From Siphonodentalium dalli (Eukaryota; Mollusca; Scaphopoda; Gadilida; Siphonodentaliidae): a DNA stretch of 64,000 bases. Of the stretch, positions 10,034-20,353 are shown in pieces. The notes below the pieces were generated by a model, which was not told where the DNA came from, made no database searches, and saw nothing but the letters and a program-made list of their open reading frames with translations. The position numbers and the translations under genes are program-made. The DNA lies in contig CP136068.1 in NCBI GenBank assembly GCA_032622095.1, positions 148,563,365 through 148,627,364 on the forward strand, written 5' to 3'. Each line of letters starts with the position of its first letter. The first letter of the stretch is position 1.

Positions 10034-10986
10034 TTAAGGTACTCAATCCGATTCGATGGTCCCCATATCATCAGATTCCAACAACAACAACAACAACATT
10101 TTTTTGAAATGCCGCTTCAGTTATCAGATTCGAGTAATTGCCCAAAAATAATGTTAAAGGCACGTGAGGACTTAGTTGTCAAAAATATTCATATTTGTTC
10201 CAATCACCGTAAACAGAAAAACATTAAAACGCATACAGTTTCGTTCATATATACCATGACGATCGCGTAAACAGCATGTTATCATAAAGATTTACTATAT
10301 TTTACCTAAGCAAGAGCCTGATTGTGTTACAGAAGACAACACAATGCTGCTGGCTAATCACACACAAATGGCATAAACGCTCTTTATTCGTTCCATATCA
10401 GGAATTCACCCACAAAGAATGCTCTTTGTGTTTACCATCATAATATAAACAAACACCAGAAAAGTAACTTTTTATGCTTTTGTTTACATAACAATGATAA
10501 AAAATATGACAATAACATACTGTTTATGCGATATTTCCTATTTGTATACGGACAAAGTCTGTCTACATTTTGTTGTTATTTCTGTTTGTGGCGGTTTTTG
10601 ACGGGTGGAAATATTTTCACAGAATACCCACCGCCAAGGCCAACCGTACCTTTAAGCACAGTCAACTATAGTATAAAATTGGCCAAAAACCTGTTATTTG
10701 TCAACATTTTGTTCAATTAAATTTCGCCGGTTTGTTAAATAGCTGACACAAAAAAAACCACTTGATTTTAGAGTTATCCATCTTCATTCGCAATTTGGCC
10801 AGATAAGTCTTCTCGTCGACTGTTTACTGGGCCACTTAAAAATTAAAATAATAGATTTCAAACATCGATAGCTGATCAACTCTGAGGTTTGATGGGTGGG
10901 TTCATCGACTCGAATCAAATATGTTTTACCCGCGAAGCCAAGGCAATAGTAATTTGCGAGCGTTAATTCGGATTGAGTACCTTTAA
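10034..10986. mobile_element. Family C element split by a family F insertion
   Basis: The left part (10034 to about 10140) begins TTAAGGTACTCAATCCG and includes CAGATTCCAACAACAACAAC. The right part (about 10755-10986) includes CACTTGATTTTAGAGTTATCC and ends GATTGAGTACCTTTAA. Between them lies the complete family F copy at 10154-10655. The order matches the intact C copies at 54-56 kb, so F inserted later. Confidence 0.72.
10154..10655 (+). mobile_element. Family F TTAA-flanked element, copy 1
   Basis: Left end TTAAAGGCACGTGAGG; right end GGCCAACCGTACCTTTAA. The body matches 29735-30235, including AATATTCATATTTGTTC, GCGTAAACAG, two GCTCTTTGTGTTTACCAT-like blocks and the GTGGCGGTTTTTGACGG segment. 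Length 502 bp against 501 bp for the other copy. The ORF running through it is shared by both copies and is not a gene. Confidence 0.8.
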
Positions 10987-11403
10987 CAAGTTTACACACT
11001 TATGTCGTTCAACATATTTATTACACTCTTGTTCCTAGAAGTACACTGTTACTGGTGTTTCATATTTAGATACGTTCTATACGCATCTCGTTGACTTGAA
11101 ATGACGTCCATGATGTTCGCCTCAACCATGAAACCGGAACTATAAAATAAAAGTATGTTCACCCATGCCAAAATAAACCCTGTATGTGCCTAAATAAACC
11201 TTGTAAGTCTGTATTTTTAAAGCACGGATTCTAGGACGGAAGACGTGTGTTAGTGGGTTTGTTGATACGGCACTTGTGCCATCGCGGATGAATATAATTC
11301 TCAAGGCGCAGCTTCTCGTGCAGTTTGGATTATTATTTTCAAATGGATCCTACATTTACAAAGTCTACATAGTACAAAGACTAACGCTTTATTATTTCTA
11401 TCA
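10987..11403. other. Non-coding, nothing recognised
   Basis: No ORF above background. A short direct repeat (AATAAACCTTGTA-like, 11173-11205) is the only internal structure. Confidence 0.45.
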
Positions 11404-11835
11404 ATATGTGACCCGCCATATCAAATCCAGTCGTAAGTCGGGATTTTGTTTACCTTGTGCCAATGCATTCTCTTATATATGCGAGTCGACCATAGGTCGC
11501 CTCGCATATATAAGAGAATGCATTGGCCTAACAATTTTTTACATTTAAAAAAATAATAAATGTTTCTTACAATTTTTAGGACATAAAATAAAAAAACATC
11601 CATTATCCTGCAGGGAGCCCCACACATATATAGAAGCATATAGAAGAGTGTCGTCTGCTCATGTTTGTCTGGGGCTCTGTGTGGGTGAAATTATAAAATT
11701 GTTAAAGAAAACAAGAAAAAATTATTAAAATTGTTAGGCCAATGCATTCTCTTATATATGCGAGGCGACCTATGGTCGACTCGCATATATAAGAGAATGC
11801 ATTGGCACAGGGTAAAAAAAAGAATGTCATTATAT
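11404..11835. mobile_element. Family B element, copy 3, with a replaced right end
   Basis: The left end ATATGTGACCCGCC and the full cassette are present. After the right hairpin the sequence runs GGCACAGGGTAAAAAAAAG then AATGTCATTATAT, not the expected inverted end. The same replacement tail follows copy 4 at 13955-13968, so the two copies share an altered terminus. Confidence 0.8.
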
Positions 11836-11846
11836 ACAGTGAACAT

Positions 11847-12075
11847 TTAAAGGTACTCAATCCGATCAGACGCTCCTAAATTACTATTTCTTTGGCTTCG
11901 GGGGTAAACAAAATATTTGATTCGAGTCGAGGAACCTACCGATCAAAGCTCAGATTGATCAGATATCGATTTTTGAAGTTTGTTATTTCAATTGTTTGTG
12001 GGCCAGAAACACGAGGTCAAACGGACGGTCTTGCAGATACAGATAAAGATGGATACATCTACAATCAAGTGGTAA
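11847..12075 (+). mobile_element. Family C element, 5' part
   Basis: Begins TTAAAGGTACTCAATCCG and continues TTGGCTTCGGGGGTAAAC and TCAGATATCGATTTTTG up to a TCAAGTGGTAATAATAAC block. The distal half is missing. Confidence 0.75.
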
Positions 12076-12351
12076 TAATAACTTCTTGATTTTAGAGTTT
12101 ACGTTGGTGGGTTCGGTCCTGCATGGTCATCCCAGCGGCGATAAGAACGTGGGGCCGCCCAGGGACCGCCAACTTTGGTCCGGACTTTCAACAGTTGAAC
12201 TTTCATACCTGACGCAACATTATAGTTGGAAATTTCATAAATTGTTATCATCGTTTGAACTTCCAGCAAATGATAAGTGAGTGAATTTGTTGCTTTTAGA
12301 CCAACATTTGTATATATTCCTACTTTTTTGTTTCATCGATTAACAAGAACT
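12076..12351. other. Non-coding; short family N piece
   Basis: ACCAACATTTGTATATATTCC at about 12301 is part of the repeat that is extended at 18015-18960 and 32395-32600. Nothing else is recognised. Confidence 0.4.
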
Positions 12352-12816
12352 TTACCAGTATGTCAAGTATGAGTACCAACGGACATGGACATCGCTCCGA
12401 AATAAAACATGCTTAGTCGAAAAAAATCTGCCAACTTTCACTGTCTGAGTACGACCCGATGGGAATAAATACATTTTACGGATGGCATCAACACCGGCAT
12501 TCAATGAAAAGAACGTTCGTCGTTGAGATAATCTCGTACAATTTTCGATTGGAAACATTAATTTACCCACCTACCTTATCTTAGCGATGTCTAGCACTTG
12601 TAAATTGCAGTTCGGCAACAGGGTGGTTTTTATCCTAAAACGCGAGTTACATGACTTATTTTGAAAGATAGGAACCTTGCAAGCATTTTCCAGTCGAAAA
12701 CAGAGACAACAATGAATACGTTGTGCTGTGCAGCCAGCGGAGGGCGTGCTTCGTGGATATACGTAGACGTCGAACGCCAATTGAGTGAATTTATGAACCA
12801 ATTTAGACACTTTAAC
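12352..12816 (-). pseudogene. Possible exon or gene relic of a Cys-rich protein, split by one in-frame TAG
   Basis: On the minus strand one frame stays open for about 153 codons except for a single TAG at about 12573-12571. The first part (about 80 residues) is cysteine-rich: a GCTAQRIHCCLCFRLENACK run, then SCNSRF and LLPNCNLQV. The second part (72 residues) ends before a TAA near 12352. Upstream there is a plausible acceptor (pyrimidine-rich tract ending GCCCAG at about 12817). The TAG falls inside AAGGTAGGT, so it could instead be a donor site, making only the first part an exon. I recognise no family. It may be an exon of an unidentified gene, a relic, or chance. Confidence 0.3.
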
Positions 12817-12848
12817 TGGGCGTAAAGCCGAAACAATTCAATGCACAA

Positions 12849-13525
12849 AGAGCTCAGCTATTGCCATCAAACTTACATATCTCGCGCAGAATCTCTATAA
12901 ATTGTGGTTTCTATATATCGTCTCCTTTGATAGCCTCCCCTCCCACAGTTATTCGTCTTTTATAGAGTAATTTCAGAGGATTACGTTCTATTAAGTGAAA
13001 TAGTTCGATTGCTAGCTGCCGAAGTGTGAACGTTCTGGTACGCCCTCGGCATTCTTATTGATACAAGCTACCACACATAGCTGGTAGTAACGAAGACGCA
13101 CGCAGACCACTCATGCAGGTCATATATATTTTAGTACAGTGACGGCCCCTTTCATAGAGGGTTAGTATAGTTGTATTGGTTGGAGTACTTTAATTCCACG
13201 ATAATTTCAAATTAAAGTGTCCGGAGTGCCATGCACGTGGGTCCCATTTAAAGCCACTTGGCGATTTGCGCTCCAATATTTGCTTCTGATTATTCTCCGA
13301 TAGCGAAATAGGTCGATAAATACCTTAACTACGTTTATATGAGCATTATATGTCACATAAAGACGCATTGAAGTCATAAATTTTGTTTAACTTCGAACAC
13401 GCGTACGTGATGATGGGTTCCCGATAAGATATTGCCACATGTGTATGCATGTTAATTCCGGAATCGGAAATGGAATTACGCACGACTTTCAGAAGTGATA
13501 AAAATTTTGTGGCATCATAAACGCT
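12849..13525. other. Non-coding; contains a dispersed repeat (about 13240-13395)
   Basis: The block TAAAGCCACTTGGCGATTTG and AAATAGGTCGATAAATA, with TCACATAAAGACGCATTGAAG, has diverged counterparts at about 33850-33960 and, inverted, at about 46860-46945. No gene is seen. Confidence 0.5.
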
Positions 13526-14022
13526 TCAGAGCGAAGCCAGCGGTAGATGTTCTTTCTCGTGGTCAACAAGTGCATAATTTTTTTACCCTGTGCCAATGCA
13601 TTCTCTTATATATGCGAGTCGACCATAGGTCGCCTCGCATATATAAGAGAATGCATTGGCCTAACAATTTTTTATCATTTTTTTTAAATAAATGTTTCTT
13701 ACAATTTTTAGGACATAAAATAAAAAACATCCATTACCCTGCAGGGAGCCCCACACATATATAGAAGCATATAGAAGAGTGTCGTCTGCTCATGTTTGTC
13801 TGGGGCTCTGTATGGGTGAAATTAAAAAATTGTTAAAGAAAAAATTATTAAAAATGTAAAACATTGTTAGGCCAATGCATTCTTTTATATATGCGAGGCG
13901 ACCTATGGTCGACTCGCATATATAAGAGAATGCATTGGCACAGGGTAAAAAAAAAGAATGTCATTATATCAGAGCGAAGACAGCTGTAGATGTTCTTTCT
14001 CGTGGTCAACATGTGCATATTT
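13526..14022. mobile_element. Family B element, copy 4, flanked by 54-bp direct repeats
   Basis: The cassette (left hairpin from about 13591, right hairpin ending about 13938) lies between two copies of a 54-bp sequence, 13526-13579 and 13969-14022, that differ at only a few bases (shared core GTAGATGTTCTTTCTCGTGG). The left family-B terminus is missing and the right side has the same AATGTCATTATAT tail as copy 3. A 54-bp duplication is far longer than a normal transposon target duplication. Confidence 0.75.
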
Positions 14023-14979
14023 TACGCGACCAACTGATTAAAAAATTCGAACCGAGACAAACAACGAAACCATCTCAAGCTTATCGAAAACTAAAAAAAA
14101 AAACATAACAGTTATTTTCAGTACTATATATATAGACGAATTTGTTCGGAAATGTTCCGCGTATGTAATTCTTATGTACTTCTTATCAATTTATGTATAC
14201 ATAAAGTTGGGGATCGAACGAGCAATGTCATGTCCGTTTAAAGCGGTCCTACTAAAACTGGATCGCACCTGACCGTACCGTCCCGAGGGGTCCGATCGAG
14301 ATGGTTCGGTAACTTTCGTATAGAATAGACTTAAATATGCACCAATGTTTAAAATCCAAGTCGATATCTCGAGAGGAAACGGCACTGTTAACCCATAACT
14401 TCGGCCGGGGCCGTCAGGTACGTAAAATAGAAAAGACACCAACATGCTGCAGCACCTCTCATTGCTGTCTGATCACGGACTGGGACACCATATCATGCAG
14501 CGAATAACCCTCTGCATCCATGGACGATCAGGAAAGTTGCTAGCTATATACCGGACGTGAATATATTAACCATCGCTGCGGTCGAATACAGTATGCATGT
14601 ACGCAAAACACAGAAAATAACACACGCCGACCGTATACGGCCACCAGGGGACCCAGCGAGATGGTGCATGTACTATCGTACATAATAAACCTGTTTGTAC
14701 CAACTTCCCACCCAGCCGATATCTCAAGCAGAAACGTCAATGTTAACCAATAAATGAGGCCTGTTCCGTCAGGCACTGACCGCATCTGTCCTAGCTGTCT
14801 GCATGGCTACGGAAAGTGACATCATATCATGCAGTGAACACACATATGCATCAATGGGCGATCGGGCAAGTTGCTAGCTAAGGCGGAAGTGAATATATTA
14901 ACCGTCGAATTCGCTATGCATGTGCGATAAGACACAGACAACAACACCACCGACCGTACCGCCACCACGGGACGGGAAC
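14023..14979. repeat. Tandem repeat S, period about 340-355 bp (units 1, 2 and start of 3)
   Basis: Landmarks recur in order: GATATCTCGAG/GATATCTCAAG (14362, 14718), GAATATATTAACC (14559, 14891), ATATCATGCAGCGAATAA/ATATCATGCAGTGAACAC, and GACCGTACCG/GACCGTATACGG. The third unit breaks at 14979 where element H starts and resumes at 16265 (GATATCTCGAG at 16344). The first 150 bases (14023-14190) are unique AT-rich sequence. Confidence 0.75.
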
Positions 14980-16264
14980 ATGTCTCTTTTCCGAAGGTTC
15001 GCTATTCCGAAGGTTCACTATTCCGAAGGTTCACTATTCCGAAGGTTCACTATTCCGAATGTTCGCTATTCCGAAGGTTCTCTATTCCGAAGGTTCGCTA
15101 TTCCGAAGATTTTTGTTATTTTAAAGGTTAATTCTATATTCTGAAGAATTGAGAGGGTTCTTTATCACGAAGACTCTTTTTATGAAGGAAATAACTTAAA
15201 ACATTCAAACAATAAATGTGATCGACTTTTTTCTTCGCGGGGTTCCTTGAGATTAAATGTTATTACACGTGTATGACGTTATTTCCCAAAACATATTCAC
15301 GTCAGGCAGCCCACACAATTGCTATGTTTCCATACGATTTAACGTCATCACGTATGACGTTATATCTCAATAATCTTAGAGGCAAGAATACGCCAACTAA
15401 AGGCTAATTTTCGAGTCACCGACCTTTTTTATTATAGTGCCTTGATATCAGGTTTTAATAACAATCTGTGCCATAAAATATGATTAAAACACTCCAGTTC
15501 ATCACCATTTGAAACGTCTGTATCAGAAGATGTCCATAGAGAAATAGAAAACAGCTTAAATCATAAAAAATATCCCCCCGTTATGGCTCCTAGAATGCAA
15601 CATAATCCAACCTAATGTATTTTCAATTATAGGGGAATAACACTATCTTTAAAATATAGAGTTATTTCCCCTCCATTGAAAATAATACACTTTGCGCAAC
15701 AAAATCAGATGAACCTTAAGCACAAAAACACGTCGTTAACTCAACAAAAACAACATGTTCACAGTTTATTACACCGGATAAGCTGATACTACAATGTTAG
15801 AGAGCTTCCTATTCCCAAATGGTATATATACTGGAATATATGTTATATATGTGATATGGGTGTTCAAAAATTAAGTGGGCCTTTAATGTTGATGTTTCTT
15901 TCAAATACAGATAGCCAGTTCGGAAAAACTATATCTCTTACATGTAATTTATTTCAGTCATCGTGTTTTCAACTTTCCATAATAAACGATAAACTGATAC
16001 TGTCTTCTTGCTATTAATAACGGACATCTGGAACAATTTGGGAATTAGAAGTGGGTGTATATATGTACTATATGTGAGTACTAGCGTAATAGTATTTTTC
16101 ATTCGTCGTGTGTTTTTTTGTGGTGGGGGTGCAAATTTTCATTCATTTCTGGTTAAATACGCCCAGAATAGAAAACATTCGGAATAGCGAACCTTCGGAA
16201 TAATGAACATTCGGAATAGCGAACCTTCGGAATAATGAACCTTCGGAATAGAGAACCCTACCCC
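14980..16264 (+). mobile_element. Family H element, copy 1: inverted arrays of a 16-bp repeat at both ends
   Basis: The left end has about 7 tandem copies of TTCCGAAGGTTCGCTA (14990-15108). The right end has the inverted array (about 16168-16256, GAATAGCGAACCTTCGG). The interior (about 15120-16140) matches, in reverse, the interior of 37530-39619. It lies inside the third unit of tandem repeat S, so it inserted there. The interior has no substantial ORF, and the repetitive protein predicted from the array is an artefact of the 16-bp period. Confidence 0.85.
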
Positions 16265-17229
16265 AGGCCCTGGACACAGCGAGATGGGGCATGTACTATC
16301 ATGCAGTGTAGATCAGAATCAACAAATGTACCAATCCCAAAGTCGATATCTCGAGCGGAAACGGCACTGTTAACCTATAAAGTGTGTATCTATATAGCTT
16401 TTATGTGTACACGTGTATGCAAGAATAACCAGAACGTACTACAACTCACCTACATTGATATATATAGTCGCATTCACACGTGCTTGAAATAATCACCAGA
16501 ATGCACTACAACTCACCTATATCAGTTAGCGACGTTTACACGTGCATGGAAGAATATCAGAAGGCACTGCAACCCACATATATTATAGTTAGCCATGAAC
16601 ACACATGTTTACGCAGTGGCGACAAACTTACATACAGTTATTCCTAACGGAACAACGTAACAACAAGTATAAACGAAATCGCGGACCTGACCTCACATTA
16701 CAATAAGACATGACTGAGTGATTGTCGTCATAAAGTTCGCTTAATCTCACCTTTAAACCACAAGTTGTTCAAAACTACTACTGCATCAAACGGAAATTTC
16801 GAAATGTCAAAATCGTGCTAAGTAGTTGCAAAGCCCGGGGCTAGAATATTCGTCTAATAACAATGTAAAGGACCAGGTGCCGTGATCCAGTTTTCATACA
16901 GATATAATGATATTTGTGAGATAATAAGTTTTCTACTTATAGTTATTAAAGTTTTGTGACATCTGACGAATCATTATATTAGCTTAATTTAACAATCGAC
17001 CGTTGTCTGGTACGTATTGTACTGAAAGCAACGAGAGGGATGTTATGACCTGGTACAGTGTTGTTATTTCGAGCGAAACACCATCTTTGAAATGTCGTCA
17101 TTTTTTTTATTTAACCAATTCTATACTTAATGGATTCTCAGTTATAAAAGGATATTTTGGAATAGTCTATTATTCAGTTGGATGGGTGTTCATGTAATAA
17201 AAGCAGACGACAGACCGAAAAAAAACCCA
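16265..17229. repeat. Rest of repeat S unit 3, then a 65-bp tandem repeat and non-coding sequence
   Basis: 16265-16380 completes the S unit. At about 16408-16600 a unit of 63-66 bp is repeated three times (ACACGTGTATGCAAGAATAA, CACACGTGCTTGAAATAATC, TACACGTGCATGGAAGAATA, each followed by CACTACAACTCACCTA or a variant). 16600-17229 shows nothing. Confidence 0.65.
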
Positions 17230-17269
17230 CAGATAATATATAGGAGCAGTAGGAGCAGATGTATTCATA

Positions 17270-17345
17270 TTCATTGGTGGGAAGTGTTCAGATATGGTCG
17301 TTTGTTGAACTTATTATCTGAACATTTCCTTGGGAACTACTCAAC
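17270..17345 (+). repeat. Repeat L
   Basis: GTTCAGATATGG...TTTGTTGAACTTATTATCTGAACATTT forms a small hairpin (TGTTCAGATA/TATCTGAACA). It recurs at about 33470-33545, about 48665-48725 and, inverted, at about 28200-28245. Three of the four copies are next to a family A element. Confidence 0.6.
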
Positions 17346-17409
17346 TAATGAGTATTTAGTATATAAAGGGCTACGACGATGGACAGATGTTGTCTCAATT
17401 TGACACCAT

Positions 17410-17810
17410 TTAACCCTTTACCCAACAAACCGGCCAAAACCGGCCAATTAAAGCTTCAACAGCCTAAAATATCTTCGGTCTGTCTCAATAAAACCATACA
17501 CATATAGATATCATTGGAACCGGCTCATTGACCACATTGTGATGGTTACAGTTATGCCCTGTGCCAATGCATTCTCTTATATATGCGAGTTGACCATAGG
17601 TCGCCTCGCATATATAAGAGAATGCATTGGCCTAAAAAAAAATCTTTTTTTAACACTTTTTACCATTTTTTCTTACATTCTTTAACAATTTTATAATTTT
17701 TAATGTGTTAAGCCAATGCATTCTCTTATATATGCGAGGCGACCTATGGTCGACTCGCATATATAAGAGAATGCATTGGCACAGGGCCGTTCTGTTGGGT
17801 AAAGGGTTAA
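17410..17810 (+). mobile_element. Family A element, copy 2
   Basis: TTAACCCTTTACCCAACA to TGTTGGGTAAAGGGTTAA, same orientation as copy 1. The left unique arm is nearly identical to copy 1 (AGCCTAAAATATCTTCGGTC). Two 69-bp hairpins; in the left one the conserved GTCGACC reads GTTGACC. 401 bp. Confidence 0.88.
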
Positions 17811-18014
17811 CCCACTTTACCCCATTACTTTTGGATCTATAACAGCGACATTCAGACGGGAGGAGATGGCCGATGGATATAACACCAGAACTTCATAAGT
17901 TCATCACTAATCTTCTTTAAAGAGTGAACATTTCGAAGACACCACATAAATTCAGAAATGAACAATATGAATACTGTGCATGTAATGCTAAATTACTATT
18001 GTAGCATACTGTAC
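17811..18014. other. Non-coding spacer
   Basis: Nothing recognised. Confidence 0.4.
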
Positions 18015-18960
18015 TATACAGGGACGTGGCTAGAGGGTCTCCGTTGGGGGGGGGGGGGGTGTCCACCTTGGAAAATTCCAACTGCACCCCCTTTGAATCA
18101 GACCAAATACAAGTTTTGCATAATTCCATTTACATCCCCCTTGCACCTCAGTGCTCAGGCCTAATAGCCTTTATATTCATAAACCATGGTTCTATATACC
18201 CAGGTATGAGAACATTAAGATATTTGAACCTGAAAATTGCATAAATCCTAACATCTGGACTGGCCTCAAGCTCCCTAATGTTGGAAATTTTAAACCTCAT
18301 ACTCTCCCTTAAGTCGGAACTTCTCCAACTGGTGACCATTTCAGTCCACAATTTTGACCAATTGTAGTAAAATATTGTTTTATTAAACTAATAAGCAGTT
18401 TTTTTTATTGGCTACGGGGTAGGGACCATGACACACCGGGCCGACCATGGTTCGGCCCGTTGTTCGAACATTTTGAAATATGAACAAGAAAATCGCAAAA
18501 TCCTAGCATCTAGCCTCAAGCCTTCCTAGAGTTGGAAATTTCAAACCTTAGGTTGGAAAATTTCCAACTGATGACAATTCCTATGACAATGTTGACCAAA
18601 TGTTGACCAAATGTAGAACAATAATGTTTTCTTAAATTAACTAGCAGTTTTTGACTCGCCATGGGGGAGGGACCAGGACACAAGCTTTCCAAGTGTTGGA
18701 AATTTCCAACCTGACCCCACCCAAGGTTGGAATATTTCCAGCTGATGACCATTTCACTCCCAAATTTTGACCAAAAGTAGGAAAATATGCAAATATTGGT
18801 CCAAAAACGATAAATCCCCCCAATAAACAAGAACATTTTCAACCTATTGTTGGTGTGAAATTTCCAACTAATGTTGTGTCAGGTATGAAATTGCCAACTG
18901 TTGAAAAATTTGACCAAAATTGGGGGGGGGGGGGGGGGGGGTGAGACACCACAACGCACC
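18015..18960. repeat. Repeat N: TTGGAAATTTCCAAC-rich degenerate array with two G-runs
   Basis: The palindromic motif GTTGGAAATTTCCAACC and variants occur at about 18532, 18551, 18697, 18733 and 18852, interleaved with CTGATGACCATTTCAGTCC and TTTTGACCAAA(A/T)GTAG. G-homopolymers sit at about 18045-18059 and 18924-18942. Parts recur at 12295, 32395-32600, 36095-36335 and about 53725-53825. The ORFs here follow the repeat and are not genes. Confidence 0.65.
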
Positions 18961-19001
18961 CCTGTCGCCACGTCTCTGGTACTATAGTACTACTATATAT
19001 T

Positions 19002-20306
19002 ACTCAATAACATTGTTTTTGAGGGCATTATGGTTTATTAACGGCCCGACAGGAATGATTAACAGCACAAGGGCCCTCGGGCCGCTAATAGGCCCGAGGG
19101 CTGTTAATCATTACAGAGGACCGTTAATAAACCATAATGCCCGATACGATCATGTTATTACTATTATTACCACCACATAGTTGGACATTTAACCCAGTGG
19201 AATATGAAGTAGATTAAGAGAGAGAAATTTACAAGAACATATACATAAATAAAAACCAGCATTGAAGACGAGTGACAGCTAAAGTTATTTATACATATTC
19301 ACGATTGAGACAATAATTCAACCATATAGCGTGATTTCCAATCTTAAAATCACTACAGTGATATTTTCTTGAAATAAACACGGTAAGTCTGATGTTGAAG
19401 CGACGTACGTAACTCGCGTGATAATAAACGAGATCTAACTTCCGGTCAATTGCCGGGCCGCGGGCCGATAATGAATATAGCTTTTCATTATCGGCCCGCG
19501 GCCCGGATTTTGGTAACAATACGCTATTTGGAACGCCCCGAAAAACGTTATCAATGGCCTAGAGAACGCCCTATAAAGTGGTAATAATATATTATTACCA
19601 CTTTATAGGGCGTTCTCTAGGCCATTGATAAGGTTTTTCGGGGCGTTCCAAATCGCGTATTGTTACCAAAACAGCGGGCCGCGGGCCGATAATGAGAAGC
19701 CTAGTTCAATATCGGCCCGCCGCCCGGAAACTATAGATCTCGTTTATTATCGCGAGAGTTATGTCCCTTCAACTTCCGATCTGGCATGTTTATTTCAAGA
19801 AAATAATGGGAAGATGTATCCGATTTCCTCGACACTATAGTTGTTTTATGATTGGAATTCACGCTATATGATTGAATTATTGTATCAAGCGTAAGTATGC
19901 ATTGATAATTTTAGCTGTCAACCTCTCATTGGTTGTTACGCGTCTCCAATTGATGCTGGTTTTTCCCCTGTCCTATTTTCGAGACTCCGTCAGTCCGTGT
20001 CAGCTGACAAGTCAAATGATATAAAATTTAAATGTTCTTGAAAATATTTCTCTCTTAATCTACTTAATTATTCCACTAAATCCTCAAATGGGTCAAATGT
20101 CCAAAACTGTGGTAATAATAGTAATAACATGATTTCATCGGGCATTATGGTTTATTAACGGCCCTCTGGAATGATTAACAGCCCTCGGGCATATTAGCGT
20201 CCCTCGACTTCGTCTCGGGCCGCTAATAGGCCCTTGTGCTGTTAATCATTCCAACCGGGCCGTTAATAAACCATAACGCCCTCAAAAATCATGTTATTGT
20301 TATATT
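19002..20306. mobile_element. Family G foldback: long inverted repeat centred at 19589/19590, each arm ending in its own palindrome
   Basis: The centre is GTAATAATA|TATTATTAC at 19581-19598. The left arm runs back to 19002 and the right arm forward to about 20306, matching through AACGCCCC, CGGCCCGCGGCCCG, CGTTTATTATCGCG, CCAGCATTGAAGACGAGT and the tip. Each tip is itself a palindrome (about 19026-19145 and 20147-20283) built on TTTATTAACGGCC / GGCCGTTAATAAACC with CTCGGGC cores. Arms differ by small indels (the right arm has about 65 bp extra around GTCAGCTGACAAG). No real ORF. Confidence 0.85.
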
Positions 20307-20353
20307 ATAGTATTACTACATATGGTTCTACCAGAGAACATTTCGCAAATATA

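Noticed and set aside
14987-15110. Regular 16-bp repeats that could suggest a CRISPR-like array or a repeat protein (IPKVHYSEGSLFRRF)
   Set aside because: There are no unique spacers between units, the array occurs inverted at the other end of a mobile element, and the 'protein' is just the 16-base period read in three frames.
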